The notes under the pieces were generated by a model, which was not told where the DNA came from, ran no database searches, and saw only the letters and a program-made list of their open reading frames with translations. From contig JADFWU010000023.1 in the NCBI GenBank assembly GCA_015234045.1, positions 2,622 to 45,686 of the forward strand: a stretch of DNA of 43,065 nucleotides, read 5' to 3'. The translations under genes were made by a program, and so were the position numbers. Below are positions 6,174 to 15,107 of the stretch, one piece after another (the stretch's first letter is position 1; the number at the start of each line of letters is the position of its first letter). The DNA is from Magnetococcales bacterium. GTDB taxonomy: Bacteria > Pseudomonadota > Magnetococcia > Magnetococcales > JADFWU01.

Positions 6174-8465
6174 ATGCCTAAAATTGATCACAACGACACT
6201 TCAATAAACAATATAAAAGATGATGAACACACTGACAATAATATTAATGCGGAACAAATTACCAGTAATAGTTCTAACACTCCCATTCCTTTTACAAAGA
6301 ACGATGGAAAAGCACATGTACTTTATTATAGGTTAATACAGATATATAATCAATCAGTTGATTCAGTGAAAGAGGCACAAGAATTTAAATCCACAGAAAA
6401 ACACAGGGAAAATAACGAGCATTTATGGGAAAAAATCATTGAGAATTTTCAACATAAATTGAATCGCTTTTCCGAAATTGATGAACTTGCATTATTTAAT
6501 ATAGATTCATTTTCCTCTGATGCGCAAGAAGTAACAAGACAAGTTGATGAATTCATAAACAATGCTAGATCTAAAAATGAATTAATTTTGATTTTTCGTG
6601 TGCTTATTATTAGTTTATTTGAACAATGGGAATCTGAAGAAATACACACATCAACTCAACGCGTTGATTTTATGTTAAACATCATGAACAATCCAGAGAT
6701 CTTTATCTTTAGATGTGGCCTCTCATTTCGAAAGCTTATTACAGTACTAAGATCATTTTTATTTTATAAAATTGATCTTAGTACTGATTTTGAACATGTT
6801 ACGAATGACACTTTACTCACTTATCATGCATTAGCTCAGATTGCAAATCGTACCTCCTCGCCGTCTTGTCGTCGTTTAGCTATTTATTACTCTTTAGATA
6901 TCCTCATTACCACTGCCCGCCAAGTTAACAATACACTTTCTTTCAATCGTAAGGGTGACTTAGACAATAACCAATTTTACACTTTTGACGAAAAGCAGAT
7001 GAGAATGATTCACTCATTAACCTCTAATCTATCAGCTTTTTTTCTTCACATATACAATGAGAATCACCTTTCACAAATTACTAGCTCTGATAGTAATCCT
7101 TTGGAAGAGGTTGCTAAATTTGTTATTTTATCCATTAAATTCAGTACATCAGAAAAAAATCTAGATATTCCACCTTCCCCATCTGAAGAAATGACTGGCT
7201 TCAGTAATCTGTGGTTTACTGAGTCAGCTTCCTTAAATAAATTAAGTGGCCAAGTTTGGGCGGATATGTTCAAACGCTATATTAACTACATTGGATCGAC
7301 CACAACCGGCTCCCAAGCTTTAAAAGAATCTTTTCCTAGTTTGCTTGTTGATTATAATCAAAACAATATGGAACATTTAAAGGAGTATTTGATATTGGCG
7401 TTTCATTATCTTTCAGCTCTTTCCCGGGGGCTCTTTATCCAGAAAAAAGATTATGATGAAGTTTCTCAAGCTTTTTTCAATTCGAGTGTAAGTTATAGCC
7501 TTATTAAAGATTTATCAGGTTCTCATCCAAACCTGAATGAGACTTTTCTTTCTTTCTCAATGGTATTATCATCAGCATGTGGTTTTTGGTGGGCATTTAA
7601 TATGGCTGAAGACTTAGAACACGCTCTGAATAGCTATCATGGTACTAGTTGTGCTGTTAACTTACTTGGTGCCCTTAGCAACTTTGACCATTCAGGTACT
7701 GTCGGTGAGAAAAAATATAATGAAATATCTCAAGCTTACATTGATTTGGCTGTTTATTTAATTAATATTTTACCTGATCATTCTAATGATCACCGTAGAA
7801 TAATTTTGTCTTTGCAAAAACTTGGAACACAATTTTCTGAATCATCTGATTTTTCAGGAGATCTTGGGAAAATACTATTACGTCATCAATCTAACATAGT
7901 GAAGTATGTATCAGAAAATCGAGATGATAGGATAGCAACTGTTTTAGGGATATTTCATACCATAACTGGGTATTTTGAATACTCTTCTTATGAAAATTTT
8001 ACCAATTGCGACACATCAGAAGTAACTATTTCATCAATTTTAAAAAGCCCTTTGTCAGAATCAAACAAACAAGAACTTATTGGGTTGCTATCTGAATTTT
8101 TAAAATTTTATCTAGTTAAGTATAATAAAATAAATCACTATCCTTTTGGTTCTGATTTTTCACTACTGTCTTGTATTTCCACTATTTTAGATAAATTTGA
8201 TGAGTCATATAACGATCTTCCAAGATATTTTATCACAGCGTTAGAACGCTTTTTTTTCAAGAGTGATGATGGCAACGACATCAACAAAGATCTAAAACAT
8301 AATCCTTTCACAAAGCATCATCTTCTAACTGATGGAGAATGGGATTCATTATCAGAAAGCGCTGTTCCAGAATTTGAACCTCCGTTAAGTGATGAATTAA
8401 GAAATATTTTTTCTACAATCCAGAAAGATATTCTATTTTTTCGTGAAAGCGTTCATCAAGAATGA
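6174..8465 (+). CDS. Uncharacterised 763-residue protein, second gene of AT-rich island
   Basis: I recognise no family or catalytic motif. The first 45 residues are polar and acidic (Asp, Asn and Thr rich) and look disordered. The remainder reads as a long, mainly helical soluble protein with regularly spaced Leu, Phe and Tyr, such as FRKLITVLRSFLFYKIDL near 180-200. There is no signal peptide, convincing TM helix, P-loop or nuclease signature. It begins 16 bp after the NTPase stop with GGTGA about 7 nt upstream, so the two genes are almost certainly one transcript. Its base composition is as AT-rich as its partner, implying joint acquisition. An adaptor, helical-repeat sensor or effector partner of the membrane NTPase is a reasonable inference from the pairing only. 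A perfect 14-bp inverted repeat lies inside the gene at 6742-6786. Confidence 0.8.
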   Translation: MPKIDHNDTSINNIKDDEHTDNNINAEQITSNSSNTPIPFTKNDGKAHVLYYRLIQIYNQSVDSVKEAQEFKSTEKHRENNEHLWEKIIENFQHKLNRFSEIDELALFNIDSFSSDAQEVTRQVDEFINNARSKNELILIFRVLIISLFEQWESEEIHTSTQRVDFMLNIMNNPEIFIFRCGLSFRKLITVLRSFLFYKIDLSTDFEHVTNDTLLTYHALAQIANRTSSPSCRRLAIYYSLDILITTARQVNNTLSFNRKGDLDNNQFYTFDEKQMRMIHSLTSNLSAFFLHIYNENHLSQITSSDSNPLEEVAKFVILSIKFSTSEKNLDIPPSPSEEMTGFSNLWFTESASLNKLSGQVWADMFKRYINYIGSTTTGSQALKESFPSLLVDYNQNNMEHLKEYLILAFHYLSALSRGLFIQKKDYDEVSQAFFNSSVSYSLIKDLSGSHPNLNETFLSFSMVLSSACGFWWAFNMAEDLEHALNSYHGTSCAVNLLGALSNFDHSGTVGEKKYNEISQAYIDLAVYLINILPDHSNDHRRIILSLQKLGTQFSESSDFSGDLGKILLRHQSNIVKYVSENRDDRIATVLGIFHTITGYFEYSSYENFTNCDTSEVTISSILKSPLSESNKQELIGLLSEFLKFYLVKYNKINHYPFGSDFSLLSCISTILDKFDESYNDLPRYFITALERFFFKSDDGNDINKDLKHNPFTKHHLLTDGEWDSLSESAVPEFEPPLSDELRNIFSTIQKDILFFRESVHQE
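6742..6786. repeat. Perfect 14-bp inverted repeat inside the island's second gene
   Basis: The left arm cagtactaagatca (6742-6755) is matched exactly by the right arm tgatcttagtactg (6773-6786). The 17-nt AT-only spacer contains its own 12-bp palindrome (6761-6772). On RNA this would be a stable hairpin, yet both arms code for protein (VLRS and DLST). Whether it is regulatory, a binding site or chance cannot be told from sequence. Confidence 0.8.
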
Positions 8466-8505
8466 TAGCATAATTTATTGGCTTGTATTATTAAATGGGA
8501 TTCAA

Positions 8506-11316
8506 TCAAATATACTTTCCAGTCCAGGATCTTTTTTCTGCAACGATCTGTTTCTGAGTGCCTGCAATTATTAATTCTCCCCCTTGGTCCCCGCCTTCAG
8601 GGCCAAGGTCGATAATCCAATCCGCCGCCCGTATTACATCCAAATTATGCTCAATCACCACCACTGTATTACCACCATGCACCAGCCGTTGCAGCACATC
8701 CAACAACCGCCGGATATCATCAAAATGTAATCCCGTAGTAGGTTCATCCAGAATATAGAGCGTTTTTCCAGTTGCCCTTTTTGATAGTTCACGGGCGATT
8801 TTCACTCTCTGCGCTTCACCGCCCGATAGCGTGGTGGATGCCTGTCCCAATTTCAAATAGCCCAAACCGACATCCATCAGTGTTGACAGTCGTCCTCTGA
8901 TGGGTGGAATGGCGTTGAACAGCTCCAACGCCTTTTCAACTGTAAGATTCAACACATCGGCAATAGTCATACCCTTGTAATGAATTTCTACGGTTTCGCG
9001 GTTATAGCGTTTGCCCTGGCATACATCACACGGTACAAACACATCGGGCAGAAAGTGCATCTCAATTTTCAAAACACCATCACCCTTACACGCCTCACAG
9101 CGCCCGCCTTTGACATTGAAGCTGAACCGGCCTGACTTATAACCCCGTGCCTTAGCCTCGGTAGTCTCGGCAAACAACTCCCGAATCGGCGTAAACACGC
9201 CAGTATAGGTGGCCGGATTTGAACGCGGTGTCCGCCCAATGGGCGATTGATCAATATGAATCACCTTATCAAGATGATGCACACCATCAATCGCATCAAA
9301 CTGACCGGCAGGCTGTTGCGCCTTGTGTAACCGCTGTGCCAAAGCGGGATAAATCGTATCCAGAATCAAACTGGATTTTCCCGAACCAGAAACGCCAGTA
9401 ATACAGCTCAACAGTCCCAATGGAATCGAAACATCAACGCCCTTGAGATTATTTGTCGTCACATTATTCAATGTGAGTTGGCGCAGTTCATCTGGTTTAC
9501 GTCGATTTTTTGGCTGTGGAATGCTTTTTTTGCCAGACAAATACTGCCCGGTCATAGAACCAGGATCAGCCAGAATCTCTTCAGGCGTACCCGCTGAAAC
9601 AACCTCACCACCATGAATACCCGGCCCTGGCCCCATATCAATGATGTAATCCGCTGTACGCATGGCATCTTCATCATGTTCGACAATCACCACGGTATTG
9701 CCCAAATTACGCAACCGAATCAGCGTATCCAACAGGCGTTGATTATCCCGTTGATGCAGGCCAATACTTGGTTCATCCAGAATGTACAGAACACCCACCA
9801 AACCGGAACCAATTTGATTGGCAAGGCGAATCCGTTGGCTCTCGCCGCCAGACAATGTGCCAGCGGTTCTATCAAGGGTCAGATAGTCCACACCCACGGC
9901 AATGAGAAAATCCAGCCTGTCGTGCACCTCTTTTAAGATCCGCTCGGCAATGGCTTTCTCTTTGGCAGACATCTCCACCTGATCCAGATAATCACGTGTT
10001 TTAGCCAATGAGAGCGCCGTTAAATCAGAGATATTGTGTTCACCAATCCGTACATGCAGCGCCTCTTTACGCAGTCGCTTACTCTCACAAGCCGGACAAG
10101 GCGTAGCATTGCGAAAACGCCCTAGCTCTTCACGTATATCCTCTGATTCAGTTTCCAAATAGCGCCGTTCCAGATTATTGATCACGCCTTCCCAGGTGCG
10201 AAATGTCTTAAATGAGCCGCGCGGACCACGATATTGGAAGCGAATTTTTTCTTTACCAGAACCATACAACACAATTTGACGAAAGCCTTCCGGCAATTCA
10301 CGCCAAGGCACACTAATTTGAATGCCATAGTGCTCGGACAAGGTATACAACGACTCCCGCGCCAAACGCGCAGTAGACTTTGACCACGGCGCAATTACGC
10401 CGCCACGAATGGATAGATCCGGATTAGGCACAATCAATTCAGGATCAAAAAACTGTTTGGTGCCCAAACCATCACACTCAGGACAGGCTCCAAAGGGATT
10501 GTTAAATGAGAAAAGACGTGGCTCAATCTCAGGATAGGAGATATTACAATGAATACAGGCATGCCGGGTTGAGAACAGTTTTTCCTCTTTAGGATCAGCA
10601 AGAATCTCAATCCGCGCCACTCCATCAGACAACTCAATCGCGGTTTCCAAAGAGTCTGCCAAGCGCACTTCAATACCCGGTTTGACGATAAGTCGATCCA
10701 CCAACACATCAATGGAATGTTTAATATGGCGTTTCAGCGGTGGCACTTCATCAATTTCATAGATTTCTCCATCCACCATCACCCGCGTAAAGCCCTTTTT
10801 GGCCAGAGTGGCCAGTTCTTTAAGATATGTGCCTTTACGCCCACTGATCACCGGTGCCAACAGCTGTAACCGTGAACGCTCCGGTAACGCCATAATCGCA
10901 TCCACCATCTGACTGATTGTCTGACTTTCAATCGGCAGTCCACAGCCATGACAATAGGGACGACCCGCACGCGCATAGAGCAAACGCAGATAATCATAAA
11001 TCTCCGTCACCGTACCAACCGTTGATCTCGGATTGCGACCTGTGGTCTTCTGCTCAATGGAGATGGACGGCGACAAACCCTCTATGGAGTCCACATCCGG
11101 TTTATTCTGAAGACTCAGAAATTGCCGCGCATAGGCTGATAACGACTCTACATAGCGCCTCTGCCCCTCCGCAGAGAGTGTGTCAAACGCCAAAGATGAT
11201 TTACCAGAACCGGAAACACCGGTAATAACGGTTAACGCATCACGTGGAATATCGACATTGATACTCTTGAGGTTGTGTTCTCTGGCACCACGGATAATGA
11301 TCTTCTTATCGGACAT
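8506..11316 (-). CDS. uvrA: Excinuclease ABC subunit A
   Basis: This 936-residue protein is full length for UvrA, the DNA-damage recognition ATPase of nucleotide excision repair, which loads UvrB on lesions. It has two ABC modules: Walker [10 protein letters not shown] at 33-41, signature [12 protein letters not shown], then a second GVSGSGKSS and [12 protein letters not shown] with [13 protein letters not shown]. Zinc-finger cysteine pairs are visible: CHGC and CIHC in the first half, CEAC and CDVC (flanking the conserved [10 protein letters not shown] region) in the second. The ATG at 11316 is followed by the conserved [12 protein letters not shown]. It is divergent from the siroheme gene with a 53-bp spacer holding a 14-bp palindrome. 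Its 3' end converges with the AT-rich island; no terminator is evident there. Confidence 0.97.
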   Translation of the reverse strand: MSDKKIIIRGAREHNLKSINVDIPRDALTVITGVSGSGKSSLAFDTLSAEGQRRYVESLSAYARQFLSLQNKPDVDSIEGLSPSISIEQKTTGRNPRSTVGTVTEIYDYLRLLYARAGRPYCHGCGLPIESQTISQMVDAIMALPERSRLQLLAPVISGRKGTYLKELATLAKKGFTRVMVDGEIYEIDEVPPLKRHIKHSIDVLVDRLIVKPGIEVRLADSLETAIELSDGVARIEILADPKEEKLFSTRHACIHCNISYPEIEPRLFSFNNPFGACPECDGLGTKQFFDPELIVPNPDLSIRGGVIAPWSKSTARLARESLYTLSEHYGIQISVPWRELPEGFRQIVLYGSGKEKIRFQYRGPRGSFKTFRTWEGVINNLERRYLETESEDIREELGRFRNATPCPACESKRLRKEALHVRIGEHNISDLTALSLAKTRDYLDQVEMSAKEKAIAERILKEVHDRLDFLIAVGVDYLTLDRTAGTLSGGESQRIRLANQIGSGLVGVLYILDEPSIGLHQRDNQRLLDTLIRLRNLGNTVVIVEHDEDAMRTADYIIDMGPGPGIHGGEVVSAGTPEEILADPGSMTGQYLSGKKSIPQPKNRRKPDELRQLTLNNVTTNNLKGVDVSIPLGLLSCITGVSGSGKSSLILDTIYPALAQRLHKAQQPAGQFDAIDGVHHLDKVIHIDQSPIGRTPRSNPATYTGVFTPIRELFAETTEAKARGYKSGRFSFNVKGGRCEACKGDGVLKIEMHFLPDVFVPCDVCQGKRYNRETVEIHYKGMTIADVLNLTVEKALELFNAIPPIRGRLSTLMDVGLGYLKLGQASTTLSGGEAQRVKIARELSKRATGKTLYILDEPTTGLHFDDIRRLLDVLQRLVHGGNTVVVIEHNLDVIRAADWIIDLGPEGGDQGGELIIAGTQKQIVAEKRSWTGKYI

Positions 11317-11317
11317 G

Positions 11318-11331
11318 AACGATCCATCGTT
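11318..11331. promoter_or_regulatory. 14-bp palindrome at the uvrA start, possible operator
   Basis: The sequence aacgatccatcgtt has perfect 6-bp arms around CC and ends 1 bp before the uvrA start codon, in the uvrA/siroheme-gene divergent spacer. It does not match the LexA consensus forms I know (CTGT-N8-ACAG or GTTC-N7-GTTC). A regulator site or a 5' leader hairpin is possible. Confidence 0.3.
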
Positions 11332-11369
11332 TTGAGAGTCTGTTTGAAAACTCGGAGAGACGCAGTAAA

Positions 11370-12056
11370 ATGAACCATTATATGGCAGAATTGAGTTTGA
11401 AGAACCGGTTGGTGTTGGTTTTTGGCGGTGGCGATGTCGCTAAACGCAAAATTCGCGGCCTTCTTCCCTGTCAACCACAACTTATCATCATCGCACCGAC
11501 CTTCGACTCATGGATTCTTGATAAAGCAAAAGAAGGCGTTTTGAACATCGAACAACACCCTTTCGAAGCCAAAATGCTGTCAAAAGAGCCACGCCCCACC
11601 CTGGTATTTTCCGCCACCAGTGAAGCAACACTCAATAAACAGATCGCAAACCAGTGTGAAGCATTGGGCATTCTGTGCAACTCTGCCGATGATCCAACGG
11701 TGAGTGGGTTTTTGGTGCCCGCAGTGGTACGACAACATCCTATCACACTGGCCGTGGCAACAGGCGGTCATAGCCCAGCTCTTTCACGACTCCTCAAAGA
11801 ACGGTTGACACACTGCTTGGAACCCGGGTGGCCTGCGTTGGTTAACCTATTTGGCATGATGAGAGGAGAAGTTAAAAACACCTTGACTCATGCGAAACAA
11901 CGTCACAAATTTTGGCGCCAACTGGCCTTGGATGTTGTACATGAGAAGCGCTATTTGTCCACAGATAATCAAGCTTGGTTTGACGAGAAACTCAGTCATT
12001 CCATTAAAGAATGGAATGAGCTGCGCACTAATAAAACAGCTGATAGTGACAAATGA
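11370..12056 (+). CDS. Precorrin-2 dehydrogenase / sirohydrochlorin ferrochelatase (Met8/CysG N-terminal type)
   Basis: At 228 residues this matches the bifunctional Met8p/SirC/CysG-N family, which oxidises precorrin-2 with NAD and may insert iron to give siroheme for sulfite and nitrite reductases. The nucleotide-binding segment is [16 protein letters not shown] (about 17-32). The conserved catalytic region reads [18 protein letters not shown], with the Asp pair expected for the acid/base residue, followed by [17 protein letters not shown]. The methyltransferase half of full-length CysG is absent, so uroporphyrinogen methylation must be encoded elsewhere. GGAGAG precedes the ATG by about 9 nt; ATG 11382 (MAELSLKNR) is an alternative. 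It is transcribed divergently from uvrA and ends at a bidirectional terminator shared with the mucR-like gene. Confidence 0.85.
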   Translation: MNHYMAELSLKNRLVLVFGGGDVAKRKIRGLLPCQPQLIIIAPTFDSWILDKAKEGVLNIEQHPFEAKMLSKEPRPTLVFSATSEATLNKQIANQCEALGILCNSADDPTVSGFLVPAVVRQHPITLAVATGGHSPALSRLLKERLTHCLEPGWPALVNLFGMMRGEVKNTLTHAKQRHKFWRQLALDVVHEKRYLSTDNQAWFDEKLSHSIKEWNELRTNKTADSDK

Positions 12057-12066
12057 TCCTTTGATA

Positions 12067-12111
12067 CACAATAAAAAAAGGAGCTGCTAAAACAGCCCCT
12101 TCTTTATTGTG
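12067..12111. terminator. Bidirectional intrinsic terminator between the siroheme gene and mucR-like gene
   Basis: A long near-perfect inverted repeat, from acacaataaa to ttattgtg, has a GGAGCTG/CAGCCCC core and a 6-nt loop. Read on the minus strand, the one non-Watson-Crick pair is a G-U wobble and the stem ends in seven Ts, so it works best for the mucR-like gene. On the plus strand it is followed by TTCTTTATT and can serve the siroheme gene. Confidence 0.8.
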
Positions 12112-12133
12112 TTATTTATCCGTCAAAACACCC

Positions 12134-12643
12134 TCAAGAATCGGTATTTTTCTTCTTTTCACGTGCCTCACGCAATTTATCACCAAGCCCTGCATCAATA
12201 GCCAACTTCCGGCGCTTGGCTGAATACTCAGGAGAAACCATTGGGAAATTCTTTGGAAGATCAAAGGTATCTCTGTAAATATCCACGCTCATGGAATGTG
12301 AACGTGTGAGATGACCCTTTAGAGCGCTGCATGCCTTACCACATAAAAGACAGATCACAGAAGAGTGTGAGACCGCCTCATCCACAGGCACAAACGGTTT
12401 TGGTTTCACAGCTGCAACACTTTTAGATGCAACCGAAGATCCAGAGCTTTTTTCGGTCTTATCTGCGGCTTCAACAGCTGTCTCAGTAGATTCTTCAGAA
12501 ATGCTCACTGTTTGATCGGATAGATTTACCAATGTGCCATAAATATTGGACAGTAAACCCGTCACTTCCTGAGGTGGAACTTCATTATTTGAAACGTATG
12601 ACTCAACAATCATTGCGGCTTGCTTAACAAGATCCGAGGACAT
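12134..12643 (-). CDS. MucR/Ros-family zinc-finger transcriptional regulator
   Basis: This 169-residue protein has the MucR/Ros architecture. An N-terminal helical oligomerisation segment (about 1-45) is followed by a Ser/Lys/Ala-rich linker. The prokaryotic Cys2His2 finger uses C98, C101, H111 and H116 (CLLCGKACSALKGHLTRSH), followed by the conserved YRDTFDLPKNFPMV segment and a basic tail. Members are H-NS-like global regulators in Alphaproteobacteria that bind AT-rich DNA and often repress exopolysaccharide, motility and acquired genes. GGAGAGGG sits just upstream of the ATG. The 400-bp AT-rich upstream region would suit autoregulation, and the AT-rich island at 3944-8465 is a plausible target; both points are inference. 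Confidence 0.9.
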   Translation of the reverse strand: MSSDLVKQAAMIVESYVSNNEVPPQEVTGLLSNIYGTLVNLSDQTVSISEESTETAVEAADKTEKSSGSSVASKSVAAVKPKPFVPVDEAVSHSSVICLLCGKACSALKGHLTRSHSMSVDIYRDTFDLPKNFPMVSPEYSAKRRKLAIDAGLGDKLREAREKKKNTDS

Positions 12644-12856
12644 TTTCCCTCTCCAGTAGACATCAAAAAAAAAAAGATATAATGATGTTGTTTTATTATC
12701 TACTGACCTGCTATGTCAAGACGTTTTTTTCATAATCTTTCCCTCTTCCCTTCTAAATAAATCGATTTTTGGTTGTTTTTTTGATGAATTCGATTCTTGA
12801 TAACAACATGTCATGAAACAATCACAATTCTTGATTAGATTGATTTTTCTTTTATT

Positions 12857-12881
12857 ATCAAACAATTTAGAATTGTTTGAT
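12857..12881. repeat. Exact 11-bp palindrome, 3-nt loop
   Basis: The arms atcaaacaatt and aattgtttgat match perfectly around tag. There is no T tract on either side, so it is not an intrinsic terminator. An operator or the binding site of a dimeric regulator upstream of the mucR-like gene is possible. Confidence 0.6.
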
Positions 12882-12960
12882 TGAATAAGCACACAAATAT
12901 TAGCCTACTTTTCACATTGATTTGTGACTGAAGGAAAATTTACTTTTATATGCTTTGAAC

Positions 12961-13006
12961 CTGTTTAGAAATTCGAAAAACTACAGCATAATAAATTTCT
13001 AAACAG
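12961..13006. repeat. 13-bp inverted repeat ctgtttagaaatt, 20-nt spacer
   Basis: The arms ctgtttagaaatt (12961-12973) and aatttctaaacag (12994-13006) are exact inverses. It lies just beyond the aroC 3' end but lacks a T tract. The outer part, agagtctgttt read on the minus strand, recurs in opposite orientation at 11335-11345. It could be a remnant of a small mobile element or a repeat family. Confidence 0.65.
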
Positions 13007-13049
13007 ACTCTAAACTGAGGATAAATGATCTTTACGAAACTATGCTCTA

Positions 13050-14138
13050 TCAACGATTCACAGTTAATTGATCACTATTGGACCTTAATAGGAAATCAGC
13101 AAGCACCAATGACATCATGGCTTCTGCCACAGGAACCGCTCTGATACCAACACATGGATCATGACGACCATGGGTAACGATTTCCTTTGGATTCCCTTTG
13201 GTATCAATGGTCTTTCTCGGGATACGAATGGATGAAGTCGGTTTCACTGCAATTCGGACAACAATCTGCTGCCCCGAAGAAATCCCACCTAAAATACCCC
13301 CTGAATTATTTGCCATAAACTGAGGTTTTCCATCCGTACCAGGACGCATCTCATCAGCCATCTCAGACCCGCGACCACGTCCAGCAGACATACCCGCACC
13401 GATCTCAACCCCTTTGACCGCATTAATACACATCATCGCTTTGGCAATATCGGCATCCAGTCGATCAAATACAGGCTCCCCTAACCCGGCAGGTACACCA
13501 TCAACCACAATCTCCAATGTCGCACCAACTGAATCACCCGCCTCACGAATCTCATCCATCAGCGTAGTCAATCGCTCAACAGCTTTGGCATCTGGACAGA
13601 AAAACGGATTTTGCCCCACCTGCTGCCAATCCCAATTATTACGATCAATCTCTTCAGTGCCAATACCTACCAGAGCGCCACGCACACGCATTCCCTGCTG
13701 TTTGATCAACTTTCTGGCAATTGCACCCGCCGCAACACGCATAGCCGTTTCACGTGCTGATGAGCGCCCACCACCACGATAATCTCTCAAACCATATTTC
13801 GCCCAGTAGCTGTAATCCGCATGCCCCGGACGAAACAGATCCATAATCTCAGAATAGTCTCGGGAACGCTGGTCGGTATTTTCAATCAATAAACCAATGG
13901 AAGTGCCCGTGGTTTTCCCCTCGAACACACCGGAGAGAATACGCACTTGATCCGCTTCTTGCCGTTGTGTCGTGAACCGACTGGTGCCCGGCTTACGTCG
14001 ATCAAGGTCGGGCTGAATATCAGCCTCTGATAATGCCATGCCAGCCGGACAGCCATCCACAATAGCGCCCAGGGCTGGTCCGTGACTCTCGCCAAAAGTC
14101 GTTACCTGAAATATGCGCCCAAAGGTATTGCCACCCAT
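13050..14138 (-). CDS. aroC: Chorismate synthase
   Basis: This 362-residue enzyme catalyses the last shikimate step, from 5-enolpyruvylshikimate-3-phosphate to chorismate, using reduced FMN. The start [11 protein letters not shown] is conserved, followed by [26 protein letters not shown] and [21 protein letters not shown]. Near the C-terminus is [18 protein letters not shown] frame 25 codons longer exists (to 14213), but AGGAGAG lies 8 nt before the ATG at 14138 and the extension runs into the fabI terminators, so the short start is preferred. It is probably transcribed separately from fabI, because two terminators separate them. Confidence 0.96.
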   Translation of the reverse strand: MGGNTFGRIFQVTTFGESHGPALGAIVDGCPAGMALSEADIQPDLDRRKPGTSRFTTQRQEADQVRILSGVFEGKTTGTSIGLLIENTDQRSRDYSEIMDLFRPGHADYSYWAKYGLRDYRGGGRSSARETAMRVAAGAIARKLIKQQGMRVRGALVGIGTEEIDRNNWDWQQVGQNPFFCPDAKAVERLTTLMDEIREAGDSVGATLEIVVDGVPAGLGEPVFDRLDADIAKAMMCINAVKGVEIGAGMSAGRGRGSEMADEMRPGTDGKPQFMANNSGGILGGISSGQQIVVRIAVKPTSSIRIPRKTIDTKGNPKEIVTHGRHDPCVGIRAVPVAEAMMSLVLADFLLRSNSDQLTVNR

Positions 14139-14170
14139 CTGTTTGCTCTCCTGGATTGACAGATTACATA

Positions 14171-14201
14171 GAAAAAAACCTCTGACCAATGCCAGAGGTT
14201 T
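14171..14201 (-). terminator. Second intrinsic terminator after fabI
   Basis: On the minus strand, aaacctctg and cagaggttt pair around an 8-nt loop and run into seven Ts. It lies between the fabI stop and the aroC start and backs up the terminator at 14217-14238. Confidence 0.8.
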
Positions 14202-14216
14202 AATGTGTTTCATCTA

Positions 14217-14238
14217 TAAAAAAGAGCCTGTGGCTCTA
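14217..14238 (-). terminator. Intrinsic terminator overlapping the fabI stop codon
   Basis: On the minus strand, AGAGCC-ACA-GGCTCT is followed by six Ts. The fabI TAG stop (14238-14236) supplies the first bases of the stem. The stem is short, which may explain the second terminator 15 bp on. Confidence 0.75.
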
Positions 14239-15018
14239 CTCATCTACCGCACGCATGCCAACGATATGATATCCGCAATCCACATGCATCACCTCACCCG
14301 TTACACCACTTCCCATATCAGAAAGAAGAAATAGTGCAGACTCCCCAACCTCGGCAGTCGTAACATTACGACGCATGGGCGCATTATCACGATTCCAGTT
14401 AAGGATGTTCTTGAAATCCCCAATACCGGAAGCTGCCAGCGTTTTGATCGGTCCGGCAGAAATGGCATTGACCCGAATCCCACTGGGACCAAAATCAGCC
14501 GCCAAATAACGCACACTCGCCTCAAGAGCCGCTTTCGCAACGCCCATCACATTGTAATGCGGCATCACCCGTTCCGCACCGAGATAGGACAGCGAAATAA
14601 TCGAACCACCTTCTGGCATCAATGCAGCAGCACGGCCACACACCGCCGTCAAAGAATAGACCGATGTCTCCATTGCGATCCGAAAACCTTCACGACTGGT
14701 GCTATAATACTGCCCGGTCAACTCGTTACGCTTGGCAAATGCCACTGAATGAACAATAAAATCCACCCGACCCCACTGTTCTTCAATCTGCTTAAACAGT
14801 GCGTCAATTTCAGCATCTTCAGTGAGATTACACGGCATAACCAACGTCGAGCCAACCCGCTCTGCCAATGGTCGGACCCGTCGCTCCAATGCCTCCCCGA
14901 GATATGTAAATCCCAACTCCGCCCCTTCACGATGACACGCCTGAGCAATACCCCATGCAATGCTACGTTCATTGGCAACCCCAAGGATTAACCCCTTCTT
15001 TCCTTCCATCAGGCCCAT
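14236..15018 (-). CDS. fabI: Enoyl-[acyl-carrier-protein] reductase (NADH)
   Basis: This is a short-chain dehydrogenase of the FabI type, about 260 residues, catalysing the last reduction in each fatty-acid elongation cycle. GLILGVANERSIAWGIA is the FabI nucleotide-binding signature. The catalytic Tyr-x6-Lys pair is in YNVMGVAK, after SYLGAERVMPH. AISAGPIKTLAASGI is the mobile substrate loop, the region where triclosan binds in the family. The longest frame starts with GTG at 15030. The ATGs at 15021 and 15018 are closer to family starts (MGLMEGKKGLI), with GAGGG just upstream. It ends in two tandem terminators. The gene upstream (midA) is on the same strand with a 90-bp gap. Confidence 0.95.
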   Translation of the reverse strand: MGLMEGKKGLILGVANERSIAWGIAQACHREGAELGFTYLGEALERRVRPLAERVGSTLVMPCNLTEDAEIDALFKQIEEQWGRVDFIVHSVAFAKRNELTGQYYSTSREGFRIAMETSVYSLTAVCGRAAALMPEGGSIISLSYLGAERVMPHYNVMGVAKAALEASVRYLAADFGPSGIRVNAISAGPIKTLAASGIGDFKNILNWNRDNAPMRRNVTTAEVGESALFLLSDMGSGVTGEVMHVDCGYHIVGMRAVDE

Positions 15019-15107
15019 CATATCCCTCACATTTCCTGCCTAACCGTTGGATCACAAATGACCAACTTAGAGATACACTATCTAAATCCACCTATAACAC
15101 TTATACA

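Larger units (their letters stand above)
12644..13049. other. AT-rich intergenic region upstream of mucR-like gene
   Basis: No gene is recognised in these 406 bp. The stretch is strongly AT-rich with T runs, two exact inverted repeats (12857-12881 and 12961-13006) and two copies of attcttgat. A TTGACA hexamer on the minus strand (12719-12714) points toward the mucR-like gene. It probably holds that gene's promoter and the aroC 3' end. Confidence 0.6.

Noticed and set aside
12695-12719. Promoter of the mucR-like gene, TTGACA and GATAAT on the minus strand
   Set aside because: The -35 is perfect but the spacer is 13 bp, too short for a normal sigma-70 promoter.
12961-13006. Inverted repeat as aroC terminator
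   Set aside because: No T tract follows the stem on the minus strand and the loop is 20 nt, so it does not fit an intrinsic terminator.
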